From the NCBI GenBank assembly GCA_050633785.1, contig JBOEHE010000022.1, forward strand, positions 19,536 to 83,535: DNA of 64,000 nt, given 5' to 3'. This document shows, piece by piece, positions 8,696 to 15,873 of the stretch. Both the position numbers and the translations under genes were made by a program. How positions within the stretch are numbered: position 1 is the first letter of the stretch; the number at the start of each line of letters is the position of its first letter. Under the pieces are notes generated by a model. The model made no database searches and was not told the origin of the DNA. It was given only the letters and a program-made list of their open reading frames with translations. The stretch comes from CALKZN01 sp050633785 (lineage in GTDB: Bacteria > Pseudomonadota > Gammaproteobacteria > Arenicellales > Arenicellaceae).

Positions 8696-8760
8696 TAGTT
8701 TTTTGGTGCACCCTCCACAAGTACGCACGAAATTGGTATTAAGTTACAAAGAGGTGCCTA

Positions 8761-8850
8761 ATGGTGAATTTAAAGGCCTGTAGTGAGGAAAAAAATGCAC
8801 AAAATTTTAAGGCGAACAGACTTATGGTGGTGTTTAAGGTTGGAAGCTAA
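8761..8850 (+). pseudogene. Decayed 5' fragment of an HxlR-family regulator
   Basis: Beginning at ATG 8761 (or GTG 8764) the frame reads MVNLKACSEEKNAQNFK and stops at 8850. The first residues match the intact regulator at 10570 (MSLKARSEEKK). The DNA match extends upstream through the ribosome-binding site (TTGGTATTAA...AAAGAGGTG) and, with drift, to the shared operator. After about 15 codons similarity is lost and no HTH domain follows. It looks like a duplicated regulator start whose body has been deleted, or the original divergent position of the gene. Confidence 0.7.
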
Positions 8851-8913
8851 GTTCTGAAAGGAGTCTAAGTCTGAAGTTACAAGGCTTATGTTGGAATGAA
8901 CTTATCAAAGAAT

Positions 8914-8931
8914 ATGCACATCCACGTGCAT
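8914..8931 (-). terminator. Weak hairpin downstream of the YeiR-type GTPase
   Basis: ATGCAC-N6-GTGCAT (6-bp stem) lies 55 bases past the GTPase stop on the minus strand. It has no strong U-run, so this is only a possible terminator. Confidence 0.25.
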
Positions 8932-8985
8932 TTAAAATGGAACCGTATTGTATTTTGAAATTTCAATCAGGCTGATTCTTGTCTA

Positions 8986-9996
8986 TCATGAAACCATGCA
9001 ATCCATAAGTGCTTCTTCCCAATCGTCATTAATATTTTTCGCTATCATTTCAATTCGACTTTCTGAACAATAATCCAGCTCAATTTCTGTTAATGCATCC
9101 GCTGTCAGGTTATAACTCCAAATTCCTGTATCTGTGAGAAACACTGCTTTCACTCTTTCTGCAGAAATACCACTTAAAAAAGTGAATAATTTGTGGCGGT
9201 TAAATTGCCGTTCCGTGGAAAATCGCCAACCGACACTATGGAAACCCTCGCCGTGGTTCTCGGCTTTAATAAAGCCACATTCGGGAATATGTTTTTCATC
9301 GAGGCTTTCAGCTTGAGCTTGTTGTCCATTTTGAAGGAGGTTATTGTTAGGTTGGCTGATGGCAGCAGTTGGGCCTTCCAACCAGGATATATCTATTGCA
9401 CCTTGTTCCGTGAAAATCAGTTTGGCGTCCAATGAGTTTTGCTTTTCAGTGTATGCCTGCAGCGATGTTTTATCAGAGTCAAGATACAAATCCTGTTTGT
9501 TACCAATAATGATATCCGCAAGGGCTATTTGCTGGTTAAAAGTTTCATGTTCAGTATAGCGCTTGTCGGTGAGTTTGCGAGCATCCACCAGAGTCAATAT
9601 TTTTTGCAGATAGAGCATCGAACCATAATGTTCGGAGCAAAGAATATGCAGGACTTCGGCGGGGTGTCCAAGTCCTGATGGCTCAATCAGTAAACGATCA
9701 GGCCTGGATCGAGCGAGCAATTGACTCAAAGCTATCTGCATGGATAAACCCGCTGTACAGCACATGCATCCACCTGGCACTTCATGAACAAAGACGCCTT
9801 GATCCTCTGTGTGTTGCCCTTGAAATAGGCTGCCATCGACACCTATCTCGCCAAATTCATTGACTAGAACTGCCCAGCGTTCTCCGGCGGGCTTCTGCTT
9901 CAATAAATGCGCGATGGCGGAGGTTTTTCCTGTGCCCAAAAAACCAGTAATTATATTGGTCGGAATTGGGCCAGTTATGATGTCAGTTTTGATCAT
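8986..9996 (-). CDS. yeiR: YeiR-type COG0523 (CobW/P47K) zinc-binding GTPase
   Basis: 336 aa G3E-family P-loop GTPase linked to zinc handling. It shows the Walker A GFLGTGKTSAIAHLL, a NEFGEIGVDG switch region, the metal-binding CxCC motif in VPGGCMCCTAGL, the Walker B-like region RPDRLLIEPSGLGHP and the guanine-specificity NKQD. The C-terminal CobW_C domain follows (about residues 230-325, e.g. GFHSVGWRF and ISAERVKAVF). Order and wording of motifs closely follow Escherichia coli YeiR. A possible Zur-like dyad lies about 230 bases upstream (10223-10240). It is probably a metallochaperone or zinc-homeostasis factor; the client is unknown. Confidence 0.88.
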   Translation of the reverse strand: MIKTDIITGPIPTNIITGFLGTGKTSAIAHLLKQKPAGERWAVLVNEFGEIGVDGSLFQGQHTEDQGVFVHEVPGGCMCCTAGLSMQIALSQLLARSRPDRLLIEPSGLGHPAEVLHILCSEHYGSMLYLQKILTLVDARKLTDKRYTEHETFNQQIALADIIIGNKQDLYLDSDKTSLQAYTEKQNSLDAKLIFTEQGAIDISWLEGPTAAISQPNNNLLQNGQQAQAESLDEKHIPECGFIKAENHGEGFHSVGWRFSTERQFNRHKLFTFLSGISAERVKAVFLTDTGIWSYNLTADALTEIELDYCSESRIEMIAKNINDDWEEALMDCMVS

Positions 9997-10222
9997 TAGC
10001 TTTTATTTGTTCGGTCTAAGTTGAATTGGTGTCACATTAGCGGTGTTTGGGCTGGCATAATTTATGGTTTTATAAATGACTAATTACAAAAATGTGGTGT
10101 CCAACACAAAGACGGGTTTTCCCCGTGGTGGTTGATTTGTTAATACTGATCTCCCTGATATTACCCATAGATCAGAAATTGCGCCACGGCTGATTGATGA
10201 TGTTTACTGTTTTTTGAAGGGC

Positions 10223-10240
10223 GGTAGGTTATAACATATC
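10223..10240. promoter_or_regulatory. Possible Zur-like dyad upstream of yeiR
   Basis: The palindromic core GTTATAAC (10228-10235), flanked by a good right arm ATATC and a poorer left arm GGTAG, resembles the general gammaproteobacterial Zur pattern (ATGTTATA-TATAACAT type). It sits about 230 bases before the yeiR start, which is rather far. The idea rests partly on COG0523 genes often being under Zur control. Low confidence. Confidence 0.3.
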
Positions 10241-10482
10241 ATTTTATATTTAAAGAGTCTGACCATAATGATTAAAGGTCAATTTTGCTTAGAGTGGGTG
10301 TTGAGGGCAGAGCTAGGCTGCTTTGGTTTACAGGAGATGTAAACTGCACTGGTTCATCTAAGCAGTTTCTTTTGAATCACAAATGGAACTGTGACAGATT
10401 TTATTTGCCTGGTAGTGAAATAAGGAGGCTGTTCTTCTGCTTGACAGTATTATCGAATAAATACCAGTATAATTTTTATCTA

Positions 10483-10501
10483 TAGTATATTTTTGATACT
10501 A
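10483..10501. promoter_or_regulatory. Inverted-repeat operator upstream of hxlR-family gene
   Basis: TAGTATA-TTTTT-GATACTA: 18 of 19 bases equal the operator at 8677-8695, with one mismatch in the dyad. It lies about 70 bases before the regulator start codon. It probably mediates autoregulation and co-regulation with the GST/ene-reductase operon. Confidence 0.72.
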
Positions 10502-10569
10502 TGGGGTTCATGATGTGTGCTCAAATAAATATGAGTTGCAGTTGGTATTAATTGATAAAGAGGTGTCTG

Positions 10570-10947
10570 GTGAGTTTGAAAGCCCGCAGTGAAGAAAAAA
10601 AACTGGATAAGGTTGAAAGTGAAGCTTGTGCAGGGGTGTATAACTGTCCTGTAACAACTGCTATTGATGTGATTGGTGGCAAGTGGAAGGTGATAATTCT
10701 CTATCAATTGCGTGATAAAACCTTACGTTTTGGTGAGTTGAAGCGCAGTATTCCAAAAATTACTCAAAAAATGTTAACTCAGCAATTGCGTGAACTGGAG
10801 AAAGATCGACTGATAAAGCGTCGTGTTTACGCTGAAGTACCACCCAGAGTTGAATACACATCGACCCAGCTAGCTGAGAAATTGAATCCGGCATTAGACC
10901 TGCTTTGTGCCTGGGGCAGTGAATATGAACAAGAGCATGGTCTGTGA
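10570..10947 (+). CDS. HxlR-family winged-helix transcriptional regulator
   Basis: 126-residue regulator starting at GTG 10570, with AAAGAGGTG just upstream; a longer TTG start would read through that ribosome-binding site. The family signature CPVTTAIDVIGGKWKVIILYQL is present, followed by the winged helix (RFGELKRSIPKITQKMLTQQLRELEKD and RRVYAEVPPRVEY). Two N-terminal cysteines (EACAG and YNCPV) are placed like the redox-sensing cysteines of YodB/HypR-type regulators, which respond to quinones and disulfide stress. Paired operators suggest it controls itself and the GST/ene-reductase operon. The convergent neighbour is an EamA-type exporter. Confidence 0.92.
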   Translation: MSLKARSEEKKLDKVESEACAGVYNCPVTTAIDVIGGKWKVIILYQLRDKTLRFGELKRSIPKITQKMLTQQLRELEKDRLIKRRVYAEVPPRVEYTSTQLAEKLNPALDLLCAWGSEYEQEHGL

Positions 10948-10974
10948 TTGTCAGAGAATGGGAATAACTCTTGG

Positions 10975-11853
10975 CTATGAACGTTGTATAGTTTTATGTA
11001 AAACTGAGCATAGTAACCCCAGCATAACTAGAAGACAGCCAATAACTTCAATAGAATTCAAGCTTTCATTGAACACCAAGTAAGAAGTGAGCATGCCTGC
11101 AACAGGAATCAACAATGCAAAAGGAGTGACGGTGGCTGCTGAATAAGAGCTGAGTAGTTTCCCCCATAAGGCAAAGGCAAGTAAAGTCGATATGAAGCCA
11201 ACATAAGCAATTGCTCCCCAGGACTTGGGTGAAATCTGGCTTACTAATTGTAGTGGATTATTGGTTTCAAATAGATAGGATAATATGATTAAAGGAATTG
11301 GGGGTATTGCGCTGGCCCAAACCATAAATTTTAATAAATCAATATCTAGGGCTTTTTTCATGATTAAATTTGAGATTGCCCATGCAAGTGCTGCCATCAG
11401 TATTAATATCAATCCTGTTACCGTTACATTGCTGCTGCCTACTGCGATGTTTGTATTAATGAAAAACAGCGTAAAGCCGCTAGCTGCAATGATGATGCCA
11501 ACCAATTGTAGCCGATTAATTGTTTCCTTAAACAGAAAAATACTTAAAACGATTGTGAAGAAGACTTGAGCTTGTAGCAGCAGGGAAGCCAGTCCTGCGC
11601 TGGTACCTGCTTTCATGCCAATGAATAGTAGGCTGAATTTGACAACTCCAAGAAAAAAACCGACTCCTAAAACCTGCCATGCCAAATGCCGTGGGAAGGG
11701 CACGAATACTATAGCTGGGAATGCAACGATGGCGAAACGTAAGGCTGAAAAGAGGATGGGGGGTAATTCCTCAAGGCCTATTTTGATGGCGCTGAAACTT
11801 ACACCCCAAACGATGACGACGAATAACACGATGAGAATATCGATGGTTTTCAT
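10975..11853 (-). CDS. eamA: EamA-like DMT-family exporter
   Basis: 292 aa inner-membrane protein with ten predicted helices arranged as two EamA repeats. The opening (LFVVIVWGVSFSAIKIGLEELPP), the GLASLLLQAQVFFTIVLS block and the C-terminal YSAATVTPFALLIPVAGMLTSYL closely resemble E. coli EamA (O-acetylserine/cysteine exporter). The substrate is inferred by resemblance only; DMT proteins vary widely. It is convergent with hxlR, 27 bases away, with no evident terminator between them. Confidence 0.85.
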   Translation of the reverse strand: MKTIDILIVLFVVIVWGVSFSAIKIGLEELPPILFSALRFAIVAFPAIVFVPFPRHLAWQVLGVGFFLGVVKFSLLFIGMKAGTSAGLASLLLQAQVFFTIVLSIFLFKETINRLQLVGIIIAASGFTLFFINTNIAVGSSNVTVTGLILILMAALAWAISNLIMKKALDIDLLKFMVWASAIPPIPLIILSYLFETNNPLQLVSQISPKSWGAIAYVGFISTLLAFALWGKLLSSYSAATVTPFALLIPVAGMLTSYLVFNESLNSIEVIGCLLVMLGLLCSVLHKTIQRS

Positions 11854-11958
11854 CGCTGGTAATATAACTCAAATAATAGATTATTCTACCTGTTATGTGT
11901 TTTTTACGTCGCCATCGTTGTTGGTTTTAAGGTTATATTGGATGTTTAAAAGCCATTC

Positions 11959-12561
11959 TTAATAGCGGTGGTGGCGTTTCTTGGGTAATCGGACTGTGTA
12001 ATATTTTCTATACCAGTTATTGATTAACTTCTCATGAGGCTCATGGGCTGCAAATACAATTCTTTTCCCATTCATAATAAATGTTGTGGTGACATTAGGG
12101 TGGGTTTTGGATAACTCGATACGCACCTTGTTTTTGCCGCATATCTTGCCATGATGTACCCGTCGATCTACCCTTGAAAAGGCCTTGATGTTATCTGTAG
12201 TGCGGAACCCTCCGACACCACCTTGAGCAATAACCTTATAGGAATAACAGCGTCGAGTATTATGCTGACGACGATCTTCGTAGGGCCTTCTATGTGACCT
12301 TTCTTCACCAATATGTTCTTCATAGTGTCTGCCTTCATATCTGTTTGAGTAACCGTCATAGCGATCATTATAATGATGTCTTCTATTGTGATGCCTTCGG
12401 TTTCGATGGTCTCTTTGTTCGTAGTAATCATCGTTATATCGATAGCTGTCTTCATAGTAACGGTCATTATCGTCTTTATGATCAGCGATAGCGCTGCTAC
12501 TGAAGGTTGTGCTGATGGCTATTAACAATGCACTGATGTGTTGTGGCCAGAAGTGTTTCAT
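11959..12561 (-). CDS. Exported basic, His/Tyr/Arg-rich protein
   Basis: About 200 aa. I start at ATG 12559-12561 (MKHFWPQHISALLIAIS...) because it gives a normal Sec signal ending near SSSAIADH; an upstream in-frame ATG would bury the signal. The mature N-terminal half (about residues 28-105) is low complexity: dense His, Arg, Tyr, Asp and Asn with RRHH-type clusters. The C-terminal half is a more ordered domain with a Cys pair (RRCYSYKVIAQGG, GKICGKNKVRI) and a basic PKKRHHRY tail. The charged tract could bind metal, nucleic acid or a polyanion. I do not recognise the family. Confidence 0.75.
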   Translation of the reverse strand: MKHFWPQHISALLIAISTTFSSSAIADHKDDNDRYYEDSYRYNDDYYEQRDHRNRRHHNRRHHYNDRYDGYSNRYEGRHYEEHIGEERSHRRPYEDRRQHNTRRCYSYKVIAQGGVGGFRTTDNIKAFSRVDRRVHHGKICGKNKVRIELSKTHPNVTTTFIMNGKRIVFAAHEPHEKLINNWYRKYYTVRLPKKRHHRY

Positions 12562-12805
12562 AGTGTCTCCAGATTCGGTTTGTCTGCGTACACAATACAC
12601 AAGGTAGTCTGAACGCAAGCTGAACATGAAGATAAACTTTTATCAGTAACTTACTTTTACCGCTGAACAAAGGTGTTTTTTAGGAAAGGCTAAGCCGCCT
12701 TTATTAGACAGTTTCTCTTGATTGTTTGAATTGTTTCTTTACAATTCGTCATAATAAGCGAATAATATTGTTTTATATGGTTAAGTCGTTAATTGTGGCG
12801 AAAAA

Positions 12806-13162
12806 ATGATTGATAATGAACTAAGCGATACAGCGGTACAGAGAGAAATGGGGCAACGTCTGTCCAGACATCGTTTGCGCAATAATTGGACTCAAGCTCA
12901 ATTGGCAGTAGAAGCTGGGGTTTCTAAGCGCACGATAGAGCGGCTGGAGGCAGGTGAGTCAGTGCAATTAAGTAATTGGTTACGAGTGCTACGAGCCTTT
13001 GGTTTGGTGTCAGTTTTGGATCAGCTGATTGTTGAACCACTGGCAAGTCCTGTAGAGCAACTCAAATCCAAAGGTAAGAAACGCCTTCGTGCTTCCACGG
13101 CCAAAAAATCGGCGTCAACAGGTGTTAAACAAGAAGTTCCCTGGCAGTGGGATGATGGTTAA
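12806..13162 (+). CDS. hipB: HipB-like antitoxin, XRE-family HTH
   Basis: 118 aa. The helix-turn-helix spans about residues 14-70 (GQRLSRHRLRNNWTQAQLAV, SKRTIERLEAGESVQLSNWLRVL). The C-terminal tail is Lys/Ala-rich and ends PWQWDDG, suggesting a flexible part that contacts the toxin. Its stop overlaps the hipA start (TAATG), typical of a type II toxin-antitoxin operon. It is expected to bind its own promoter and neutralise HipA. Confidence 0.88.
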   Translation: MIDNELSDTAVQREMGQRLSRHRLRNNWTQAQLAVEAGVSKRTIERLEAGESVQLSNWLRVLRAFGLVSVLDQLIVEPLASPVEQLKSKGKKRLRASTAKKSASTGVKQEVPWQWDDG

Positions 13163-14499
13163 TGTCTGCTATAGCTGAAGTGAGGCTTTGGGGGCGTTCA
13201 ATAGGGGCCGTGTCATGGATAGAAGAACGTGGCTATGCTGCATTTGAATACGATGTTGATTTTAGTCGCAGTGGTATTCAAGTAGCTCCTTTTATGATGC
13301 CATTGCCGGATAGTTCATCACGTCTTGTACAAAAGGTCTACTCATTTGCTGAACTATCCCGAGAAACATTTAATGGCTTACCTGGGATGTTAGCGGATTC
13401 CCTGCCCGATAAATTTGGTAATGCATTAATTGATGTCTGGTTGGCAAAACAAGGGCGAAAGCCAGTGAGTTTTAATCCGGTAGAACGTTTGTGTTATATC
13501 GGTGCCAGAGGAATGGGAGCTTTGGAGTTTGTGCCTAAAATAGGCCCTTCAGCTAGTGAATCAGAATCAATTGTGATTGCCGAATTAGTGGGTTTGGCAT
13601 CATCGATACTCAATGAACGCCAGCAATTGGCTGTATCTGTGTCTACCGCTGATATTCACTCTGGTTTGCAAGATATTCTGCGAGTGGGAACGTCTGCAGG
13701 TGGGGCCAGAGCTAAGGCTGTTATTGCCTGGAATCCAGAGACAAATGAGGTGCGTTCAGGTCAGGTGGATGTTGATCAAGGGTTTGAATATTGGTTATTA
13801 AAGTTTGATGGTGTCAGTGGTAATAGTGACAAGGAATTTAATGATCCCACAGGCTATGGCGCTATTGAGTATGCTTATTATTTAATGGCCCGAGCTGCAG
13901 GTATCAATATGAGTGAGAGTCGTTTATTGGAAGAAAATGGGCGGCGTCATTTTATGACTCGTCGCTTTGATCGCATTAGCGTAAACGGTAAACTTGAAAA
14001 GCGCCATATGCAGACCTTAGGTGCGCTATGCCATTACGATTTCAATTTGGCAGGGGCTTACAGTTATGAGCAGGCTATGCAAGTGATCCGGCGTATAGGT
14101 TTGCCGATGATGAGTGTAGAGCAGCAGTTTCGGCGTATGGCGTTTAACATTATTGCCAGAAACCAGGATGATCATGTTAAAAACATTGCCTTTTTGATGG
14201 ATAAACGCGGCCAATGGACGCTGTCACCAGCATATGATATGACATATAACTATAACCCCGCCGGGGCCTGGACAGGGCAACATCAGATGAGTATGAATGG
14301 CAAGCGTGATGATTTTTCTTTGCAGGATTTTATTGATTGCGGTAGTGCGATATCACTTCAGCGCGGCAGGGCAAAGTCCATTGTGCAGGAAGTGGCGGAA
14401 GTAGTAAGGCATTGGCCTGATTTTGCCCAACAAGCTGGTATTGATGAGCAATGGTGTGCGCGGATTGGAGCAAGTCACCGCCTTGCAATGGCTGATTGA
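13162..14499 (+). CDS. hipA: HipA-like serine/threonine kinase toxin
   Basis: 445 aa, close to E. coli HipA (440). The N-terminal HipA_N domain holds NGLPGMLADSLPDKFGN. A glycine-rich loop (VGTSAGGARAKAVIA) precedes the kinase. The catalytic motif is NQDDHVKN (residues 334-341), and the metal-binding aspartate lies in SPAYDMT (Asp359). HipA kinases phosphorylate aminoacyl-tRNA synthetases and induce dormancy; the target here is unknown. All key catalytic residues look intact, so it is probably active and held by the upstream HipB. Confidence 0.92.
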   Translation: MSAIAEVRLWGRSIGAVSWIEERGYAAFEYDVDFSRSGIQVAPFMMPLPDSSSRLVQKVYSFAELSRETFNGLPGMLADSLPDKFGNALIDVWLAKQGRKPVSFNPVERLCYIGARGMGALEFVPKIGPSASESESIVIAELVGLASSILNERQQLAVSVSTADIHSGLQDILRVGTSAGGARAKAVIAWNPETNEVRSGQVDVDQGFEYWLLKFDGVSGNSDKEFNDPTGYGAIEYAYYLMARAAGINMSESRLLEENGRRHFMTRRFDRISVNGKLEKRHMQTLGALCHYDFNLAGAYSYEQAMQVIRRIGLPMMSVEQQFRRMAFNIIARNQDDHVKNIAFLMDKRGQWTLSPAYDMTYNYNPAGAWTGQHQMSMNGKRDDFSLQDFIDCGSAISLQRGRAKSIVQEVAEVVRHWPDFAQQAGIDEQWCARIGASHRLAMAD

Positions 14500-14568
14500 T
14501 ACAAAGAATACTAGAAATATTTGCACAGCAATTTAAATACGCAAGAAAGGATAGATATATCTGATATT

Positions 14569-14586
14569 TAGCAATTTAAGATATTC
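14569..14586 (+). promoter_or_regulatory. Candidate AraC-regulator site, copy 1 (upstream of araC-family gene)
   Basis: TAGCAATTTAAGATATTC. A second copy with two transitions is at 15681-15698. Weaker similarity continues for several bases (...TTCC). It lies 108 bases before the regulator start, which fits autoregulation. Confidence 0.5.
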
Positions 14587-14602
14587 TATTTTCCCCTGAT
14601 TA

Positions 14603-14636
14603 GCCCCAAAATGAGACATTAAGTGTCGTTTGGGGC
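14603..14636. other. Long hairpin between hipA and the AraC-family gene
   Basis: GCCCCAAA (14603-14610) pairs with TTTGGGGC (14629-14636), and an inner GACA/TGTC pair extends the stem. It could be a terminator for hipBA, although no U-run follows, or a structured leader. A further dyad ATTGTT-N10-AACAAT lies at 14644-14665, just before the regulator. Confidence 0.45.
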
Positions 14637-14693
14637 CATACCCATTGTTGTACACATTGAACAATAAGCATTGTTTTCATTAGTGGGGAGCGA

Positions 14694-15626
14694 ATGAAAC
14701 GGGAAATTATCGATATAAAGACAGGCAAAGACTATTCCAACCGTTTTCCTGTCGTAAACCGGGAAGCTTTTATGCAACACTATTCGGATGATATGCAATT
14801 GTCAGAAATGTTTCTTCCGGTTGACAGTTTTGATGAGGTTAACGTGCCTTCAACAGATATGCACATGATAGGTGTCAGATCAGAAGGTGTTCTAAAAAAG
14901 GCTGAATATCATATCGGTAATAAAAAATGGAAAAAAATAAGCGATAGCAATGTCAGTAATGCTTTTGCTATAGGATCTGCTGGGGACAATGCCATTGGCT
15001 GGCGCTGGAAAAAGCATGAAATTACTGGGCCTGTGTCTAATATTGTCATTCGTTTTTCCCCTGAAAAATTTGCACAAATTGGATTGGAAGCCTTTGATTT
15101 GGATGATTCTCTGATTGAGCTTAAACACCAGTTCTGCCAAGTCGATGAGTTGGTATATCAACTGACTATGGCAATGAGGAACGAAATGTTGGTTAGAAAT
15201 AACTTTTGCTCAATGTATTTGGAGCAGGGCTTACAGATGTTGTGCGTGCATTTATTATCTCACCATTGCACTATCAAGCCGAATATTAAAGAGTTAAAAG
15301 GTGGTTTGTCCTCCAAGAAGCTGAAACTTGTGACTGAGTATATTGAAGAGAATTTCAATCAATCAGTTACTCTTGATGAATTAGCGTCATTATGCAACAT
15401 CAGCAGTTATCATTTTTCGCGCCTTTTTCGCCAGTCTCTGGGGAGTTCTCCGCGGCAATATATTTTGAAAGTTCGTGTGCGCCATGCCAAGCAACTATTG
15501 AAAAGAACGAGTTTGTTGATTGAACAGATTGGTACTATGGTTGGCTACCATAACCCTAATCATTTCAGCCGAATGTTTACAAAACAAACCGGACATTCAC
15601 CCTTGAAGTATCGAAACTCACATTAG
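14694..15626 (+). CDS. AraC-family transcriptional regulator
   Basis: 310 aa. The C-terminal 100 residues form the double HTH (SVTLDELASLCNISSYHFSRLFRQSLG, then IEQIGTMVGYHNPNHFSRMF and a closing TGHSPLKYR). The N-terminal 200 residues are a sensor domain I do not recognise. GGGGAG precedes the ATG. It lies directly upstream of, and parallel to, the exported PKD/beta-helix paralogues, and an 18-bp element is shared by its own upstream region and theirs. I infer it controls itself and that cluster. Confidence 0.9.
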   Translation: MKREIIDIKTGKDYSNRFPVVNREAFMQHYSDDMQLSEMFLPVDSFDEVNVPSTDMHMIGVRSEGVLKKAEYHIGNKKWKKISDSNVSNAFAIGSAGDNAIGWRWKKHEITGPVSNIVIRFSPEKFAQIGLEAFDLDDSLIELKHQFCQVDELVYQLTMAMRNEMLVRNNFCSMYLEQGLQMLCVHLLSHHCTIKPNIKELKGGLSSKKLKLVTEYIEENFNQSVTLDELASLCNISSYHFSRLFRQSLGSSPRQYILKVRVRHAKQLLKRTSLLIEQIGTMVGYHNPNHFSRMFTKQTGHSPLKYRNSH

Positions 15627-15680
15627 TGTCAAACAGGCCCTGGTAAAACCCGCAGGATTGGGTAGAAATCCCTCGCAATC

Positions 15681-15698
15681 TAGCAACTTGAGATATTC
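15681..15698 (+). promoter_or_regulatory. Candidate AraC-regulator site, copy 2 (upstream of exoprotein cluster)
   Basis: TAGCAACTTGAGATATTC: 16 of 18 bases match 14569-14586 and both differences are transitions. It lies 176 bases before the first PKD paralogue, in the same orientation relative to its target as copy 1. Confidence 0.5.
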
Positions 15699-15873
15699 AG
15701 CTTCCTATATGCTGGCTCTATACTGCTACATCATCAGGTTAGACCATAAATCGATTGAACTTTAGCAAAAATAGGAACTAATGCACTTAATCCAATGGCT
15801 TTTTGATGTGACTCGCATTGTAGCAAGCCCGGACGGTCGTATATTCAAGTGTAAGAATTAATTTGGAGTTGTT

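Larger units (their letters stand above)
9997..10569. other. Divergent regulatory region between yeiR and hxlR
   Basis: About 570 bases without a believable gene; the open frame at 10285-10485 has no ribosome-binding site or family resemblance. It holds the hxlR operator at 10483-10501 and a possible Zur-like dyad at 10223-10240. A small ACGGG/CCCGT hairpin lies near 10110-10125, without a terminator U-run. Confidence 0.55.

Noticed and set aside
10285..10485. 66-codon open frame upstream of hxlR
   Set aside because: No ribosome-binding site or family resemblance, and it runs into the operator region.
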